Positions 18,842 through 28,985 of a stretch of DNA of 64,000 bases are shown piece after piece; positions within the stretch are counted from its first letter, which is position 1, and each line of letters starts with the position of its first letter. Source of the stretch: an uncultured Clostridia bacterium (GTDB lineage Bacteria > Bacillota > Clostridia > TANB77 > CAG-508); the NCBI GenBank assembly GCA_948524275.1, contig CAOSLI010000001.1:186001-250000 (forward strand), read 5' to 3'. A model generated the notes under the pieces. It was not told where the DNA came from, did no database searches, and saw only the letters and a program-made list of their open reading frames with translations. The position numbers and the translations under genes were made by a program.

Positions 18842-19978
18842 TTGAAAAAAATATTATTTGGTATAACTAGTCTTACTCTTGGTGGAGCGGAAAGAGTTTT
18901 AGTTGATCTATCTAACAAATTATGTGAAGAATATGAAATAAACATACTTACAATATATGCTGGTGGAGAACTAGAAAAGCAATTAGATAATAAAGTAAAT
19001 GTAATTAGTTTATATGAAAAGCCATATGATAAATATAGTAAATTTGAACATGTAAAGATATCATTAGATCTTATGTTTAAAAAGAAAGTCAAAGGAAATT
19101 TTGATGTAATAGTAGCATTTTTGGAAGGTCCTATAACAAGATTATTTTCAAAAAAGACAAGAAATAAGATAACTAAAATAGCGTGGGTACATAATGATAT
19201 TTCAAAAGTTTTTGGACAAGGACTTAAGGCAAAAATAAAGAAATATATAGATAAAAGGATGTATAGGAAATATGACAAGATAATTTTTGTAAGTGAAGAA
19301 AATAAAAGAGACTTTGACGAATTATATAATTTATCAGACAGTGAAAATAAATTTACACAAAATGATGTGAAAGAAAATATTATAGATAAAGAAAACAATA
19401 TTATAAAAGATGTAACAAAATTATTAGATAATTCTGAAGAATTACCAAGGGAGATAGTAATAAGAAACTATTTAGATTATAATAGGGTAATTGAAAAAGC
19501 TGATGAAGATGTAGATTTGCCATATGAAAAAGAAAATGTAAACTTAGTAAGTGTTTGCAGATTAGTACAGCAAAAGGGAATAGATAGATTTATAAAAGTT
19601 GCAAACAAATTAAAGAGGGATGGAGTTAGTTTTAAGGTTTTTATTGTTGGAGACGGACCAATTAAACTTGATCTTCAAAAACAAATAGAAGCAGAAGACT
19701 TGCAGGATACTTTTTATTTGCTAGGAGCAAAAGAAAATCCATATCCATATATAAAAAATAGTGATTATTTTTGCCTGCTTTCATATTATGAAGGTTATGG
19801 AATGGTACTAGATGAAGCAAAAATATTGAATAAACCTATAATTATTACAAATACAGCAGCGGTCGAAAGTATTCAAGGCTATGAAAATGCAGTAATAGCA
19901 GAAAACACAGAAGATGGAATTTACAATAAACTTAAAAGTATTATACTTAAAGACAATAAAAATAATAAGATAAAATAA
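18842..19978 (+). CDS. Glycosyltransferase family 4
   Basis: This is a 378-residue GT-B enzyme. KKILFGITSLTLGGAERVLV is the acceptor-side start with the GGAER motif. VSVCRLVQQKGIDRFI, VGDGPIKLDLQKQI and LSYYEGYGMVLDEAKILNKPII mark the donor domain with the EX7E-type glutamates. An insert of about 40 charged residues (about 165-205) between the two domains is unusual. The start is TTG, three bases after the polymerase-like gene. It resembles the GT4 at 14342 and presumably acts on the same glycan. Confidence 0.85.
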   Translation: MKKILFGITSLTLGGAERVLVDLSNKLCEEYEINILTIYAGGELEKQLDNKVNVISLYEKPYDKYSKFEHVKISLDLMFKKKVKGNFDVIVAFLEGPITRLFSKKTRNKITKIAWVHNDISKVFGQGLKAKIKKYIDKRMYRKYDKIIFVSEENKRDFDELYNLSDSENKFTQNDVKENIIDKENNIIKDVTKLLDNSEELPREIVIRNYLDYNRVIEKADEDVDLPYEKENVNLVSVCRLVQQKGIDRFIKVANKLKRDGVSFKVFIVGDGPIKLDLQKQIEAEDLQDTFYLLGAKENPYPYIKNSDYFCLLSYYEGYGMVLDEAKILNKPIIITNTAAVESIQGYENAVIAENTEDGIYNKLKSIILKDNKNNKIK

Positions 19979-19994
19979 AAGAGAGGAATGTAAA

Positions 19995-20891
19995 ATGAAA
20001 ATTTCAATCTTAACAGCTACATATAATAGGGCAGATGACATAGAGAGATTATACACAAGTTTAGTAATAAACAGTAATTCGAACATAGACTTTGAGTGGC
20101 TAATTATGGATGATGGATCAACTGATAAAACTAAGATAATTGTTGATAATTTTATAAAGCAAGGGATCATAGATGTGCATTATTATTATCAAGAGAATCA
20201 AGGTAAAATGTGTGCAATAAATAATCTGATGCAATACGTAACAGGTGATATTGTGATGGATTGTGATTCAGATGATTCTTTATGTATAGATGCTTTAAGT
20301 ACAATAAAAAAATATTCAGATAAATTATTAAATGATGAAACAGTATATGCTTTGGTATTTTTAAAGAAGAATGAAAAGGGAAAAATAAGTGGAAATAAAT
20401 TTCCAGAAAACTGTTATAGAAGTGATATGTTTAGTTTATATTTTAGAGATAGAATTGAAGGCGAAAAAATTATAGTTTTTAAAACTGAAATTAGAAAAAA
20501 GTATAAACATGAAATAGAAGAAAATGAAAAGTTTATAACAGAAGCGAGAATGTATCATAAAATTGATATAGATTATGATATAATTGGTATAAATAAGGCA
20601 ATAATTATTGGAGACTATCAAAATGATGGGTATACCAAAAATATAAACGATATATTTAAGGCTAACCCTAATGGATATTATGAATACTTTAGAGAAATTT
20701 TAAAAATGAACTTAAAGGGAGTAACTTTAAAAAAGAAGATGTACATTTATAAGCATTATATATTGTTTAGCAATCTTTCAAAAAAATGTGGTGCTATAAA
20801 AAACGTAGATGGATTTATCAATAAACTCATTATTAGTATATTGTGGATACCAGGAAAAATTAAAAGTAAAAACTTTGACAAAATGCGATAA
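19995..20891 (+). CDS. Glycosyltransferase family 2
   Basis: The 298-residue product opens with KISILTATYNRADDIERLY and has LIMDDGSTDKTK and DIVMDCDSDDSL, the GT-A donor and metal motifs. The motif YYYQENQGKMCAINN replaces the more usual NGGLSKARN. GGAATG... and AGAGAGG before the ATG serve as the binding site. It ends the first half of the glycan cluster; a palindromic repeat separates it from the ABC exporter genes. Substrate unknown. Confidence 0.82.
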   Translation: MKISILTATYNRADDIERLYTSLVINSNSNIDFEWLIMDDGSTDKTKIIVDNFIKQGIIDVHYYYQENQGKMCAINNLMQYVTGDIVMDCDSDDSLCIDALSTIKKYSDKLLNDETVYALVFLKKNEKGKISGNKFPENCYRSDMFSLYFRDRIEGEKIIVFKTEIRKKYKHEIEENEKFITEARMYHKIDIDYDIIGINKAIIIGDYQNDGYTKNINDIFKANPNGYYEYFREILKMNLKGVTLKKKMYIYKHYILFSNLSKKCGAIKNVDGFINKLIISILWIPGKIKSKNFDKMR

Positions 20892-20949
20892 ATGTAATAA
20901 TATATAGAAGAAAATTATTTAAATCAAGAAGGACTGTCCCCATGGTCGA

Positions 20950-20995
20950 CCAGAGGGACGTACCTTTTGGTCGACCAAAAGGCCCGTCCCTCTGG
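20950..20995 (+). repeat. Dispersed repeat, copy C: 46-base near-perfect palindrome
   Basis: The two 23-base arms differ at two positions only. The centre is the perfect palindrome CCTTTTGGTCGACCAAAAGG (20963-20982), flanked by CAGAGGGACG and CGTCCCTCTG. A further GGTCGACC stands at 20944. The gap 20892-21014 holds nothing else that I can name. The same GGGACGGGCCTTTTGGTC unit appears twice in tandem at 32131-32175. A cruciform or transcript hairpin is possible, but there is no T run. Confidence 0.75.
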
Positions 20996-21014
20996 TTGAA
21001 GAAAGGCTTTGAGC

Positions 21015-21755
21015 ATGCAAAAGGATAATGAAAATAGGATAATAGTTGACCATGTGTATAAGACTTTTAATGTTTATTTGGACAAGGCTAACAGTATAAA
21101 AGAAAAACTATTATTTTGGAAAAGGAATAAGAAAGAAAAAAGAGAAGTATTAAAAGATGTAAGTGTTACAATAAAAAATGGTGAAGCAGTTGCTCTTATA
21201 GGTGTTAACGGAAGCGGAAAATCAACACTTCTTAAGCTAATGACAAAAATAATCTATCCTAACAAAGGAAGGATTACTACAAATGGTAAACTAACATCAT
21301 TACTTGAATTAGGAGCAGGATTTCATCCAGACTTTTCCGGAAGAGAAAATATATATTTTAATGCTTCAATATTTGGATTATCTAGAAAGGAAATAGATAG
21401 TCGTTTAGATCAAATAATTGAATTTTCCGAATTAGGTTCATATATTGACAATCCAGTAAGAACATATTCATCAGGAATGTATATGCGTTTAGCATTTGCA
21501 GTTGCAATAAATGTTGATGCAGATATTTTATTAGTAGATGAAATATTATCTGTTGGAGACCAACATTTTCAAGAAAAATGTATAAACAAAATGAAGGAAC
21601 TTAAAGAAGAAGGCAAGACAATGGTATTTGTAACTCACAGTTTAGGTTCTGCTAGAGAATTATGTGATAGAGCTGTATGGCTTAATAAAGGCATAATACA
21701 AATGGATGGAAATACTGATGAAGTAATTGATGCATACATTAAGGAAACAACTTAA
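21015..21755 (+). CDS. Glycan ABC exporter, ATP-binding subunit (Wzt/TagH-like)
   Basis: The 246-residue ATPase has Walker A GVNGSGKST, the exporter-specific LLELGAGFHPDFSGREN, signature YSSGM, Walker B ILLVDEILSVGD and the switch VTHS. The wording around the Q-loop is that of polysaccharide exporters (Wzt, TagH, RfbB). The protein lacks the C-terminal carbohydrate-binding domain of some Wzt proteins. It works with the permease encoded next to flip a finished lipid-linked glycan across the membrane. ATG at 21015 is preferred to TTG at 21009 because the AAAGG element at about 21003 sits only three bases before the TTG. Confidence 0.92.
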   Translation: MQKDNENRIIVDHVYKTFNVYLDKANSIKEKLLFWKRNKKEKREVLKDVSVTIKNGEAVALIGVNGSGKSTLLKLMTKIIYPNKGRITTNGKLTSLLELGAGFHPDFSGRENIYFNASIFGLSRKEIDSRLDQIIEFSELGSYIDNPVRTYSSGMYMRLAFAVAINVDADILLVDEILSVGDQHFQEKCINKMKELKEEGKTMVFVTHSLGSARELCDRAVWLNKGIIQMDGNTDEVIDAYIKETT

Positions 21756-21791
21756 AACAATTATATAGTTTAAAAGAAGGGAAGTACATAA

Positions 21792-22566
21792 ATGAGCATA
21801 TTTAAGAGCTTATATAATTATAGAGAACTAATAAAATCAAGTGTAAAGAAAGATATTGGTGGGAAATATAAACATTCTTTTTTAGGGGTACTTTGGTCAT
21901 TTGTAAACCCATTACTTCAAATTGCAGTATATGCAATAATATTTCCACTTATAATGAAAAATAACATACCAAATTACACAGTGTTTATGGTTTGTGGATT
22001 AATACCATGGAATTTCTTTTCTATTGTACTTAATAGGGCATCATTTACAATGATAGAAAATCGGAAATATCATAAAGAAAGTATATTTCCCAAGAGAGAT
22101 TTTACCTTTGTCAGTAGTTACAAGTGAGACTGTGAACTTTTTAATATCAACAATAATAATCATATGCTTTACACTTGGATATGGAATGGGTCTAAATCCT
22201 TATATACTATTATATCCAATAGTTTTAGCAGTACAATACGTACTTCTTTTAGGAGTATCACTAATTTTATCAAGTGTAACTGTTTACTTTAGAGATTTGC
22301 AACATTTTATTGGTGTTGTATTGCAATTACTCTTCTATGCAACACCAATAGTATATTCATTAGAAACCATACCAGAGAATTTTAGATGGATATTAAAAAT
22401 AAATCCAATGACATATATAATTGAAGGATTTAGAGATATATTCTACTATCAGAAAATGCCAGACTTAAAAATGTTAGGGATAATATTCGTTATTGGGATT
22501 ATAACATGTATATTGGGTTATATGATATTTAATAAATTACAAAAGAGATTTGCAGAAGAATTGTAA
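21792..22566 (+). CDS. Glycan ABC exporter permease (Wzm/TagG-like), requiring a +1 frameshift at 22062
   Basis: With one shift the product has 257 residues and six membrane segments, the normal size and shape for an ABC-2 polysaccharide permease. The first 90 codons give the cytoplasmic start (ELIKSSVKKDIGGKYKHSFLGVLW) and the first two helices, up to FTMIEN. After the skipped C the frame reads G-NIIKKVYFPREILPLS, a hallmark of this family that spans the junction without gap or repeat, then VVTSETVNF and the remaining helices, with INPMTYIIEGFR near the end. Without the shift the protein stops at 22127 with only two helices. The paired ATPase gene just before it is intact, so the exporter is presumably in use. 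Confidence 0.9.
22062..22065 (+). other. +1 recoding site in the exporter permease gene (C-GGA)
   Basis: CGG at 22062-22064 is in the zero frame, after AAT. Skipping C gives IEN-G-NIIKKVYFPREILPL, a family-typical stretch through the junction. No second shift is needed downstream. Confidence 0.88.
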
Positions 22567-22616
22567 AAGAAAAATATAAAGGGGAAAATTAAGCAAAATA
22601 CGGAGGAACAAAATAT

Positions 22617-24881
22617 ATGGAATTTGACTTTACAAAGGAACCAGGAAAAACATTACAAAAGATAGATTTTGAGAACAAAGAAAAAGTATTGGTGTCTATT
22701 ATTATGCCATTTTATAATTCCAAAAATTATATAAGACAAACAGTAAATTCAGTACTAAACCAAACATTTCCATGTTTTGAACTTATAATTATAGATGATG
22801 GTTCAAAAGATGAAGAAAGTTTAAAGGTATTAGACGAAGTTGAAAAATTAGACGATAGAATAAAGGTTTTCCATAAAGAAAATGAAGGACTAGCAGCAAC
22901 AAGAGATTTTGGAGCATCAAAAGCAAGTGAAGAATCTAAATATTTATTTTTCTTAGATGATGATGACTTAATAGAACCAACATATTTAGAATGTGCATAT
23001 TGGACTTTAGAGACTAACCAAAAGGCTACATGGGCATATACAAATTCTGTTGGATTTGGAGGTACAGAATATACATGGAATGTATGGTTTAGCTCAGGAA
23101 AAATGAAAAAGCAAAATGATCTAGTTGCTACATCAATGATTAGAAAAAGCGATTTCTGGGAAGTTAATGGTTATGAACTTAGAGAAAAAGCTGTTAACGA
23201 AGACTGGAACTTTTGGCTTAAACTAATTGCTAAGGAAAAGTTTCCTGTAAGAATGAGTTTTTATGGTTTTTGGTATAGAAGAAAAGATACTGGAGAGCTA
23301 AATAAATCAGTACAAAACAAAGCAAGGGCAATGCAAATTATAGAAGCAACAGCTAAAAATATAAAAAAGGAAGTTGAGGCTATTCAATACCCTAATTACA
23401 CATATGATTGGGAAGAAATTGTAGAGCATATAGAAAACGAACCAAAAATAAAAAGAAAAGATAATGGAAAAACAAATATTTTGATGATTATACCATGGAT
23501 GGTAATGGGCGGAGCTGATAAATATAATTTAGACCTTGTTCAAGGATTAGATAAAGATAAATTTGACATAACTATAATTACAACAGAGCCAGCAAAAAAT
23601 ATGCATAGACAAAAATTTGAAGAGTTTGCTACTGTATATGATTTAACAACATTCTTAAGTGAAAGATACTGGCTTAGCTTTATAAATTATATAATAGAAA
23701 AAAATAATATAAGTATAATTTTCAATACTAACAGTGAAACAGGATATTCAATGCTTCCATATCTAAAAGCTACTAATCCAAATGTTCCTATAATAGATTA
23801 TGTACATATGGAAGAATGGTATTGGAGAAATGGTGGATACTCTAGAGATTCAAGTTCAGTAGCATCAGTAATTGATAAAACATTAACATGCAATGAAGGT
23901 AGTAGAAGAGTTTTCATTAAGGACTTTAAGAGAAAACCAGAAGAAATACAGACAGTTTATATTGGGGTAGATGAAAACAAATTTGCACCAGATAACTACG
24001 ATAAAAACGAATTAAGAGAAAAATATAATGTAACTCAAAAATATGTAATTGGATATATTTGTAGAATTACAGAGCAAAAAAGACCATATCTTTTATTGCA
24101 GGTAATAAATAAATTAAAAGCTCAAAGAGATGACTTTACAGTATTAGTCGCTGGAACAGGAAATCTATATAATAAAATAAGAAACAAGGCTAATAACTTA
24201 GAACTTGGAGATAGCATAAGATTTATAGGAAATGTAGAAGAAACGCAAAAATTCTATATAGCATGTGATTTAACATTAAATTGTTCTATAAAAGAAGGTT
24301 TAGCACTTACATCATATGAATCACTTGCAATGGGTGTGCCAGTAATATCTAGTGATGTTGGAGGACAAAAGGAACTAATAAATGAAGATGTAGGTGTAAT
24401 TGTACCATGTGTGCAAGATGAAAATGACATATTCAAATTTGAATATTCAGATGATGAGATAGGTTCATATGTTGATGCAGTAAATAAAATACTAGGTGAT
24501 TTAGACAAATATAAATCAAATTGTAGAAAAAGAATATTAGATGGTTTTACTATTAACCATATGTTAAAAAATATGGCAGATATATTTGATAATATAACAG
24601 AAAAACCAAATGAAGAGAAAATACAAAATGGCAAAGCATTAAGTAAAACCACAGACATTACAAAAGAATTAATAGTAAAACATTTTGTTGCTAACAGGAT
24701 AAAATACGAGTGGGAATGTGCAGAATATAATAAAAAGCATGAAACAACAAAAAACAATTACAAATTCCAACTATTTAAAGATAGAATGTGGAGACATGCA
24801 TGGTATAGAGGACTTATTAGACTATTACAAAAAACAAGAATTATAAACAAAATAAAAAGAATTACAAAAGTTGAAGCTTAA
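22617..24881 (+). CDS. Two-domain glycosyltransferase, GT2 fused to GT4
   Basis: The 754-residue protein joins two complete enzymes. Residues about 20-260 are a GT2 domain (SIIMPFYNSKNYI, IIIDDGSKDEES, FLDDDDLIEP, NEDWNFWLKL). Residues about 285-650 are a GT4 domain (ILMIIPWMVMGGADKYNL, YICRITEQKRP, VAGTGNLYNKI, SIKEGLALTSYESLAMGVPVI). A basic C-terminal tail (WRHAWYRGLIRLLQK) may touch the membrane. Such fusions make repeating glycans or add two sugars in a row. It lies next to the ABC exporter, so it may extend or cap the exported chain. In-frame length is intact with no CGG codon. Confidence 0.87.
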   Translation: MEFDFTKEPGKTLQKIDFENKEKVLVSIIMPFYNSKNYIRQTVNSVLNQTFPCFELIIIDDGSKDEESLKVLDEVEKLDDRIKVFHKENEGLAATRDFGASKASEESKYLFFLDDDDLIEPTYLECAYWTLETNQKATWAYTNSVGFGGTEYTWNVWFSSGKMKKQNDLVATSMIRKSDFWEVNGYELREKAVNEDWNFWLKLIAKEKFPVRMSFYGFWYRRKDTGELNKSVQNKARAMQIIEATAKNIKKEVEAIQYPNYTYDWEEIVEHIENEPKIKRKDNGKTNILMIIPWMVMGGADKYNLDLVQGLDKDKFDITIITTEPAKNMHRQKFEEFATVYDLTTFLSERYWLSFINYIIEKNNISIIFNTNSETGYSMLPYLKATNPNVPIIDYVHMEEWYWRNGGYSRDSSSVASVIDKTLTCNEGSRRVFIKDFKRKPEEIQTVYIGVDENKFAPDNYDKNELREKYNVTQKYVIGYICRITEQKRPYLLLQVINKLKAQRDDFTVLVAGTGNLYNKIRNKANNLELGDSIRFIGNVEETQKFYIACDLTLNCSIKEGLALTSYESLAMGVPVISSDVGGQKELINEDVGVIVPCVQDENDIFKFEYSDDEIGSYVDAVNKILGDLDKYKSNCRKRILDGFTINHMLKNMADIFDNITEKPNEEKIQNGKALSKTTDITKELIVKHFVANRIKYEWECAEYNKKHETTKNNYKFQLFKDRMWRHAWYRGLIRLLQKTRIINKIKRITKVEA

Positions 24882-24909
24882 ATGTTGATTTAATAAGAGA
24901 GATGCAAAG

Positions 24910-26484
24910 ATGAAACTAGAAAAGATAATAAAAAAAATTATAATGATTATTGCAGTAGGGTTATTAGGTTTAGTATTTATATTAAATATATTTCTAATAT
25001 CAAGTATATCAAATAACAGTGATGAGTTTATATGGACTAGATCTTATGGAATATTAGGAATATTGATATCTAGTCTTATAGCCATAAGCTTATATGTTAT
25101 ATGCAATAAAGACTGGAACCTTAGTATAAAACTTACTAAAAAGAGTACTGCTTCTATAAATATAACTAACAAGCAGTTAAAGAAAATTATTGTAATAATC
25201 ATGATAATTTCATATTTTGTAGGACAAATTATATGGATAAATTATAGAAATGGTTATCCAGTATATGATCAACAAATGACATATAATGCTGCTAAAAGTA
25301 TTTATGAAAGTGATGGCGAATTTATATTAAAGAAACAATACTTTGAATTATATCCACAACAATTAACAACAGCAAAAATGTGGAGTATAATTTTTAATAT
25401 TTTTGGAAGTAGCAGTCATAAAATTTTGCAATACTTAAATGTATTTGCCAATACTGTAAGTTTATTTGCAATATACTTAATTACAAAAGAACTTTCAAAA
25501 AAGTATAAAGTAAGTGAATTTACACCGCTTATAATATACATGACATTCCTAACTATTCCAATGCTTTCAACATTTGTATATGGCGATGAAACAGGTATGG
25601 CAATGTCACTTTTAAGCGTATACTTTATTATGAAATATGGTACAAGCAATAAAAATAGATATGCTATTCTATCAGCAATTTTTATGGCAATAAGTTATGG
25701 CTTAAGAATGAATAACTTAATATGGATAATAGCAATAACAATATATTTAATACTTAATTTATTTAAACGAAAAGATAATAATAAGTTAAAAATATCAGAT
25801 GTAACATTAAAGATATCAATTATGGTATTATTTGTAGTTATTTCTGTAATTCCAGCATCTATTATAAAATCAGATATGCAAGCTAAATATGAACTTAAAC
25901 CAGAAAATAAGTTCCCTATGCTAGGTTTCTTATGTATGGGAATGGAAAATGGTCCAAGGTCAGCTGGATGGTATGATGATAAAACTGCTGATTTAGCATG
26001 GATTGATATTGAAAATGCTAAAACAGAATATCCAAGACTACTTAAAGAAAAAATATCCAATTTTGCACACAATCCATTACAAGCAATAAAGTTTTATATT
26101 AAGAAGACAGCTTCAATGTGGACAGAAAATACATATGCTGAAATCTGGTATAATCAATCATTTAACATAGGAAAAAAAGCAAACTGGGATTTAAAAAAAG
26201 ACGAAATTATTAGAAGTAAAGAAGAAAAACTAAGCATATATCAAAAGGCATTAATTTTAATAATATTTGGCGTAAGTTTAGCTGTTGTTTTAGAGAATAA
26301 AGGTAATTTATCAAATGAATTATTGCTACTTCTTACAATATTTATAGGTGGTTTTTTATTCCATACAATTTGGGAAGCAAAGTCAAGATATATAATATCA
26401 TATATTGTAGCATTAATACCGATTACAGCAATTTGCTTGAAAGATAATTCTATAAAGAAAATTAATAGAAAGGATGCTGTTTAG
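24910..26484 (+). CDS. GT-C type membrane glycosyltransferase (ArnT/PMT-like), first copy
   Basis: The 524-residue polytopic protein has about ten membrane helices. It shows the GT-C pattern of an acidic residue pair in the first outer loop after helix one: NYRNGYPVYDQQMTYNAAKSIYE. Late motifs are FLFHTIWEAKSRYIISY. GT-C enzymes use polyprenyl-phosphate sugars on the outer face of the membrane. The two GtrB-like enzymes downstream (28018, 28986) could supply these donors. The next gene is a clear paralogue with the same WE(A/N)(K/R)SRYI end motif. Confidence 0.75.
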   Translation: MKLEKIIKKIIMIIAVGLLGLVFILNIFLISSISNNSDEFIWTRSYGILGILISSLIAISLYVICNKDWNLSIKLTKKSTASINITNKQLKKIIVIIMIISYFVGQIIWINYRNGYPVYDQQMTYNAAKSIYESDGEFILKKQYFELYPQQLTTAKMWSIIFNIFGSSSHKILQYLNVFANTVSLFAIYLITKELSKKYKVSEFTPLIIYMTFLTIPMLSTFVYGDETGMAMSLLSVYFIMKYGTSNKNRYAILSAIFMAISYGLRMNNLIWIIAITIYLILNLFKRKDNNKLKISDVTLKISIMVLFVVISVIPASIIKSDMQAKYELKPENKFPMLGFLCMGMENGPRSAGWYDDKTADLAWIDIENAKTEYPRLLKEKISNFAHNPLQAIKFYIKKTASMWTENTYAEIWYNQSFNIGKKANWDLKKDEIIRSKEEKLSIYQKALILIIFGVSLAVVLENKGNLSNELLLLLTIFIGGFLFHTIWEAKSRYIISYIVALIPITAICLKDNSIKKINRKDAV

Positions 26485-26496
26485 CATTATAAGATA

Positions 26497-27976
26497 ATGA
26501 TGGAGAAGTTTACTAAGGCTTTAACAAAAATAATTTTAATAGTATTTGCCAGTATATTGTTGTGGGTAATATTACTTGGGCTTTTTGACTATGATACAAT
26601 AATATATAATTTTAATCCAATAATAGTTATTCTTGGAATGGTATTTTATATTTTTCTTGTGAGATTTATATATAAAAAAATTCTTCCTAAAATAGAAGAT
26701 AATAAGATAATTCCATGGATTTTAGTACGGATTATTTATGATTAACTGCATAATTATTGGACAAGTACTTAAAGTAAATCCATCATGGGATATGGGAGAT
26801 GTATATAAGATGGCAGCAAATTTTGCTGCTCAAGGCAATTTAGATGCAGGATATTTATATCAATATCCTAACAATATTGGAATTACCATTGTATATATGG
26901 TCTTGTTTAAAATAGCAAGCATATTTAAAATTACTGATTTTGTTACAGTAGCAACTATATTTAACTCAAGTATTGTTGGTCTAAGTGGAATTTTGATGTA
27001 TGGTATAACTAAGAGAATTTTTGGAAATAAAAAAGCAATTATGATATCAATAATTCTTTTGATTACGACACCATTTTATTTATACGCAGCAATATATTAC
27101 ACTGATACATTATCAATGTTTATGATGCTTGCAATCGCATATACATTCTTATTAGCTAAACAAGTTAAGCCAGAGAAGAAAATAAAAAAGATTTGTATGT
27201 ATTTGCTTCTTGGTATTATAACATTTATTGCAATGAAGATAAAAATTACTACCATGTTTATCGTTATAGCATACTTTATATATGCAGTATTTAATGGAAA
27301 GGCAAAGGATAATCTAAAATATTTGCTTTATACAGTTATTGCTTTTATAGTAGTAATGATGATGTTTAATATTGTTGTAAATAAAAAAATTCTTTATGAC
27401 AAAAAGTTATCTAGTGATTTAAAAATGCCAGTATCACAATGGATATCAATGGGACTTAAAGGAAATGGTGGTTTTGATCAAGAAGCATATGATTTTATAC
27501 ATCAATATTCTAATTGTGATGAAAAAGATAAAGCAGCAAAAGGAAGAATAAAAGAACAATTAGCAAACTATGATGCTAATACATTTATAAAGCATATAAA
27601 TGTAAAGTTAAAATACACATGGACAGATGGAACATATTTCGCACCAGAGAAATTAAGAAGAGAACCAGTAAAACAAAATGCTTTGCATGAGTTAGTTTTG
27701 GCTTCAGGAAAAAATAATAAAGTTTACAAATATATTCCACAGGTAATGCATATGTCAATGTTAGTATTTATACTAATTGGAGCAGTTAGCATTTTAAAAA
27801 GAAAAGATTTTTCTAACAAAAATGTTATACTATATATATTGATGTTAGGATTTATATTCTTCTTAATGATATGGGAGAATAGGTCAAGATATATACTAAC
27901 AGGTGTTCCATTCTTTATGATGGCAATGTTAGAAGGAATTGAGAAGATTAGTACAAAAGAAGAGTCTAATGTATAG
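26497..27976 (+). CDS. GT-C type membrane glycosyltransferase, second copy, requiring a +1 frameshift at 26728
   Basis: With one shift the protein has about 492 residues, close to its upstream paralogue. The first 77 codons give two membrane helices and IIPWILV. The +1 frame continues G-LFMINCIIIGQVLKVNPSWDMGDVYKMA, completing the third helix and the acidic outer loop with SWDMGD, and then about seven helices ending FFLMIWENRSRYIL. In zero frame translation stops at 26745, five codons after CGG. The ATG at 26738 lacks any binding site and starts within the helix, so a separate second gene is unlikely. Confidence 0.82.
26728..26731 (+). other. +1 recoding site in the GT-C gene (C-GGA)
   Basis: CGG at 26728-26730 is in the zero frame, after GTA. 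Skipping C gives ILV-G-LFMINC and keeps a membrane helix going; the paralogue at 24910 has an uninterrupted helix at the same place. Confidence 0.8.
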
Positions 27977-28017
27977 ATTTATTAAAAAGTTATAAAAGTA
28001 ACTGAAAAGGAGTAAAA

Positions 28018-28953
28018 ATGAAAAAATTATCTTTAGTTATACCAATGTATTATGAAGAACAAGTAGCAAAAGAATGTTATGATAGAGTCAAAAAAGTTTT
28101 AGATGAAATTAAAGAAAAATATGAATCTGAGATAATATTTGTAAATGATGGTTCAAAAGATAAGACTCTAGAAATATTAGAAGGAATAGCAAAAGAAGAT
28201 AAAGATGTAAAAGTTATATCATTTTCAAGAAACTTTGGACATCAAGCTGCTGTAACTGCTGGACTTAAATATGTTTCTGGAGATGCAATTGTAATAATGG
28301 ATGCAGACCTTCAAGACCCACCAGAGCTTATACCTGGTATGCTTAAAGAATGGGAAAATGGATATGAAGTAATTTATGGAAAAAGAAAGACAAGAGAAGG
28401 AGAATCAGCATTTAAATTGCTTACTGCAAAGGCATTTTATGATACTATAAATAAGCTATCAGATATAGAGATTCCAAAAAATACAGGGGATTTTAGATTA
28501 GTAGATAGAAAAGTTGTAGATGTTGTAAATAGCTTACCAGAGCATAATAAATTTTTAAGAGGATTATTTAGTTGGGTAGGATTTAAGCAATATGCATACG
28601 AGTATGAAAGAAAAGAGCGTTTTGCAGGAAAGACTAAGTACCCACTTAAGAAAATGCTTAAACTTGCATCAGATGGAATTATTAGCTTTTCAACCAAGCC
28701 ACTTAAAATTGTAGGTTCTCTAGGAATACTATCAGTCATGATTTCAATAGGCGTTTTAGTTTACTCAATACTTTCATTTGCTTTTAAATGGAATAATCTA
28801 GCTCCAGGCTGGACATCTCTTATGTGTACAATGACATTCTTAGGAGGAATTATACTAATATCTTTATGGATGATAGGTGAATATATAGCAAGAATATATG
28901 ATGATACAAAGAGAAGACCTGAGTATATAGTGGATAAAACAATAAATCTATAA
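28018..28953 (+). CDS. GtrB/DPM1-like polyprenyl-phosphate glycosyltransferase, first copy
   Basis: The 311-residue enzyme has a GT2 domain (SLVIPMYYEEQVAKECYD, FVNDGSKDKTLEIL, SRNFGHQAA, MDADLQDPPELIP) and two C-terminal membrane helices (about 232-285), ending with IGEYIARIYDDTKRRPEYIV. This is the pattern of enzymes that move glucose or a similar sugar onto undecaprenyl phosphate at the inner face. The product would serve the GT-C enzymes just upstream. Very close paralogue of the next gene; no CGG codon. Confidence 0.9.
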   Translation: MKKLSLVIPMYYEEQVAKECYDRVKKVLDEIKEKYESEIIFVNDGSKDKTLEILEGIAKEDKDVKVISFSRNFGHQAAVTAGLKYVSGDAIVIMDADLQDPPELIPGMLKEWENGYEVIYGKRKTREGESAFKLLTAKAFYDTINKLSDIEIPKNTGDFRLVDRKVVDVVNSLPEHNKFLRGLFSWVGFKQYAYEYERKERFAGKTKYPLKKMLKLASDGIISFSTKPLKIVGSLGILSVMISIGVLVYSILSFAFKWNNLAPGWTSLMCTMTFLGGIILISLWMIGEYIARIYDDTKRRPEYIVDKTINL

Positions 28954-28985
28954 ATGTAATAAAAGGGCGAGGAAAGGTTTAGAAA

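Noticed and set aside
22080..22110. A second frameshift at CCC-AAG in the exporter permease
   Set aside because: On recount, the frame after the CGG site reads TTC-CCA-AGA-GAG and stays open; CCC is not in frame there. In-frame CCC elsewhere (for example about 12970, 14487, 17001) is read normally.
26738..26760. Independent second gene starting at ATG 26738
   Set aside because: No ribosome binding site and the start is inside a membrane helix that continues from the upstream frame; the same holds for the apparent starts at 35966, 41220, 56852, 22108 and 15646.
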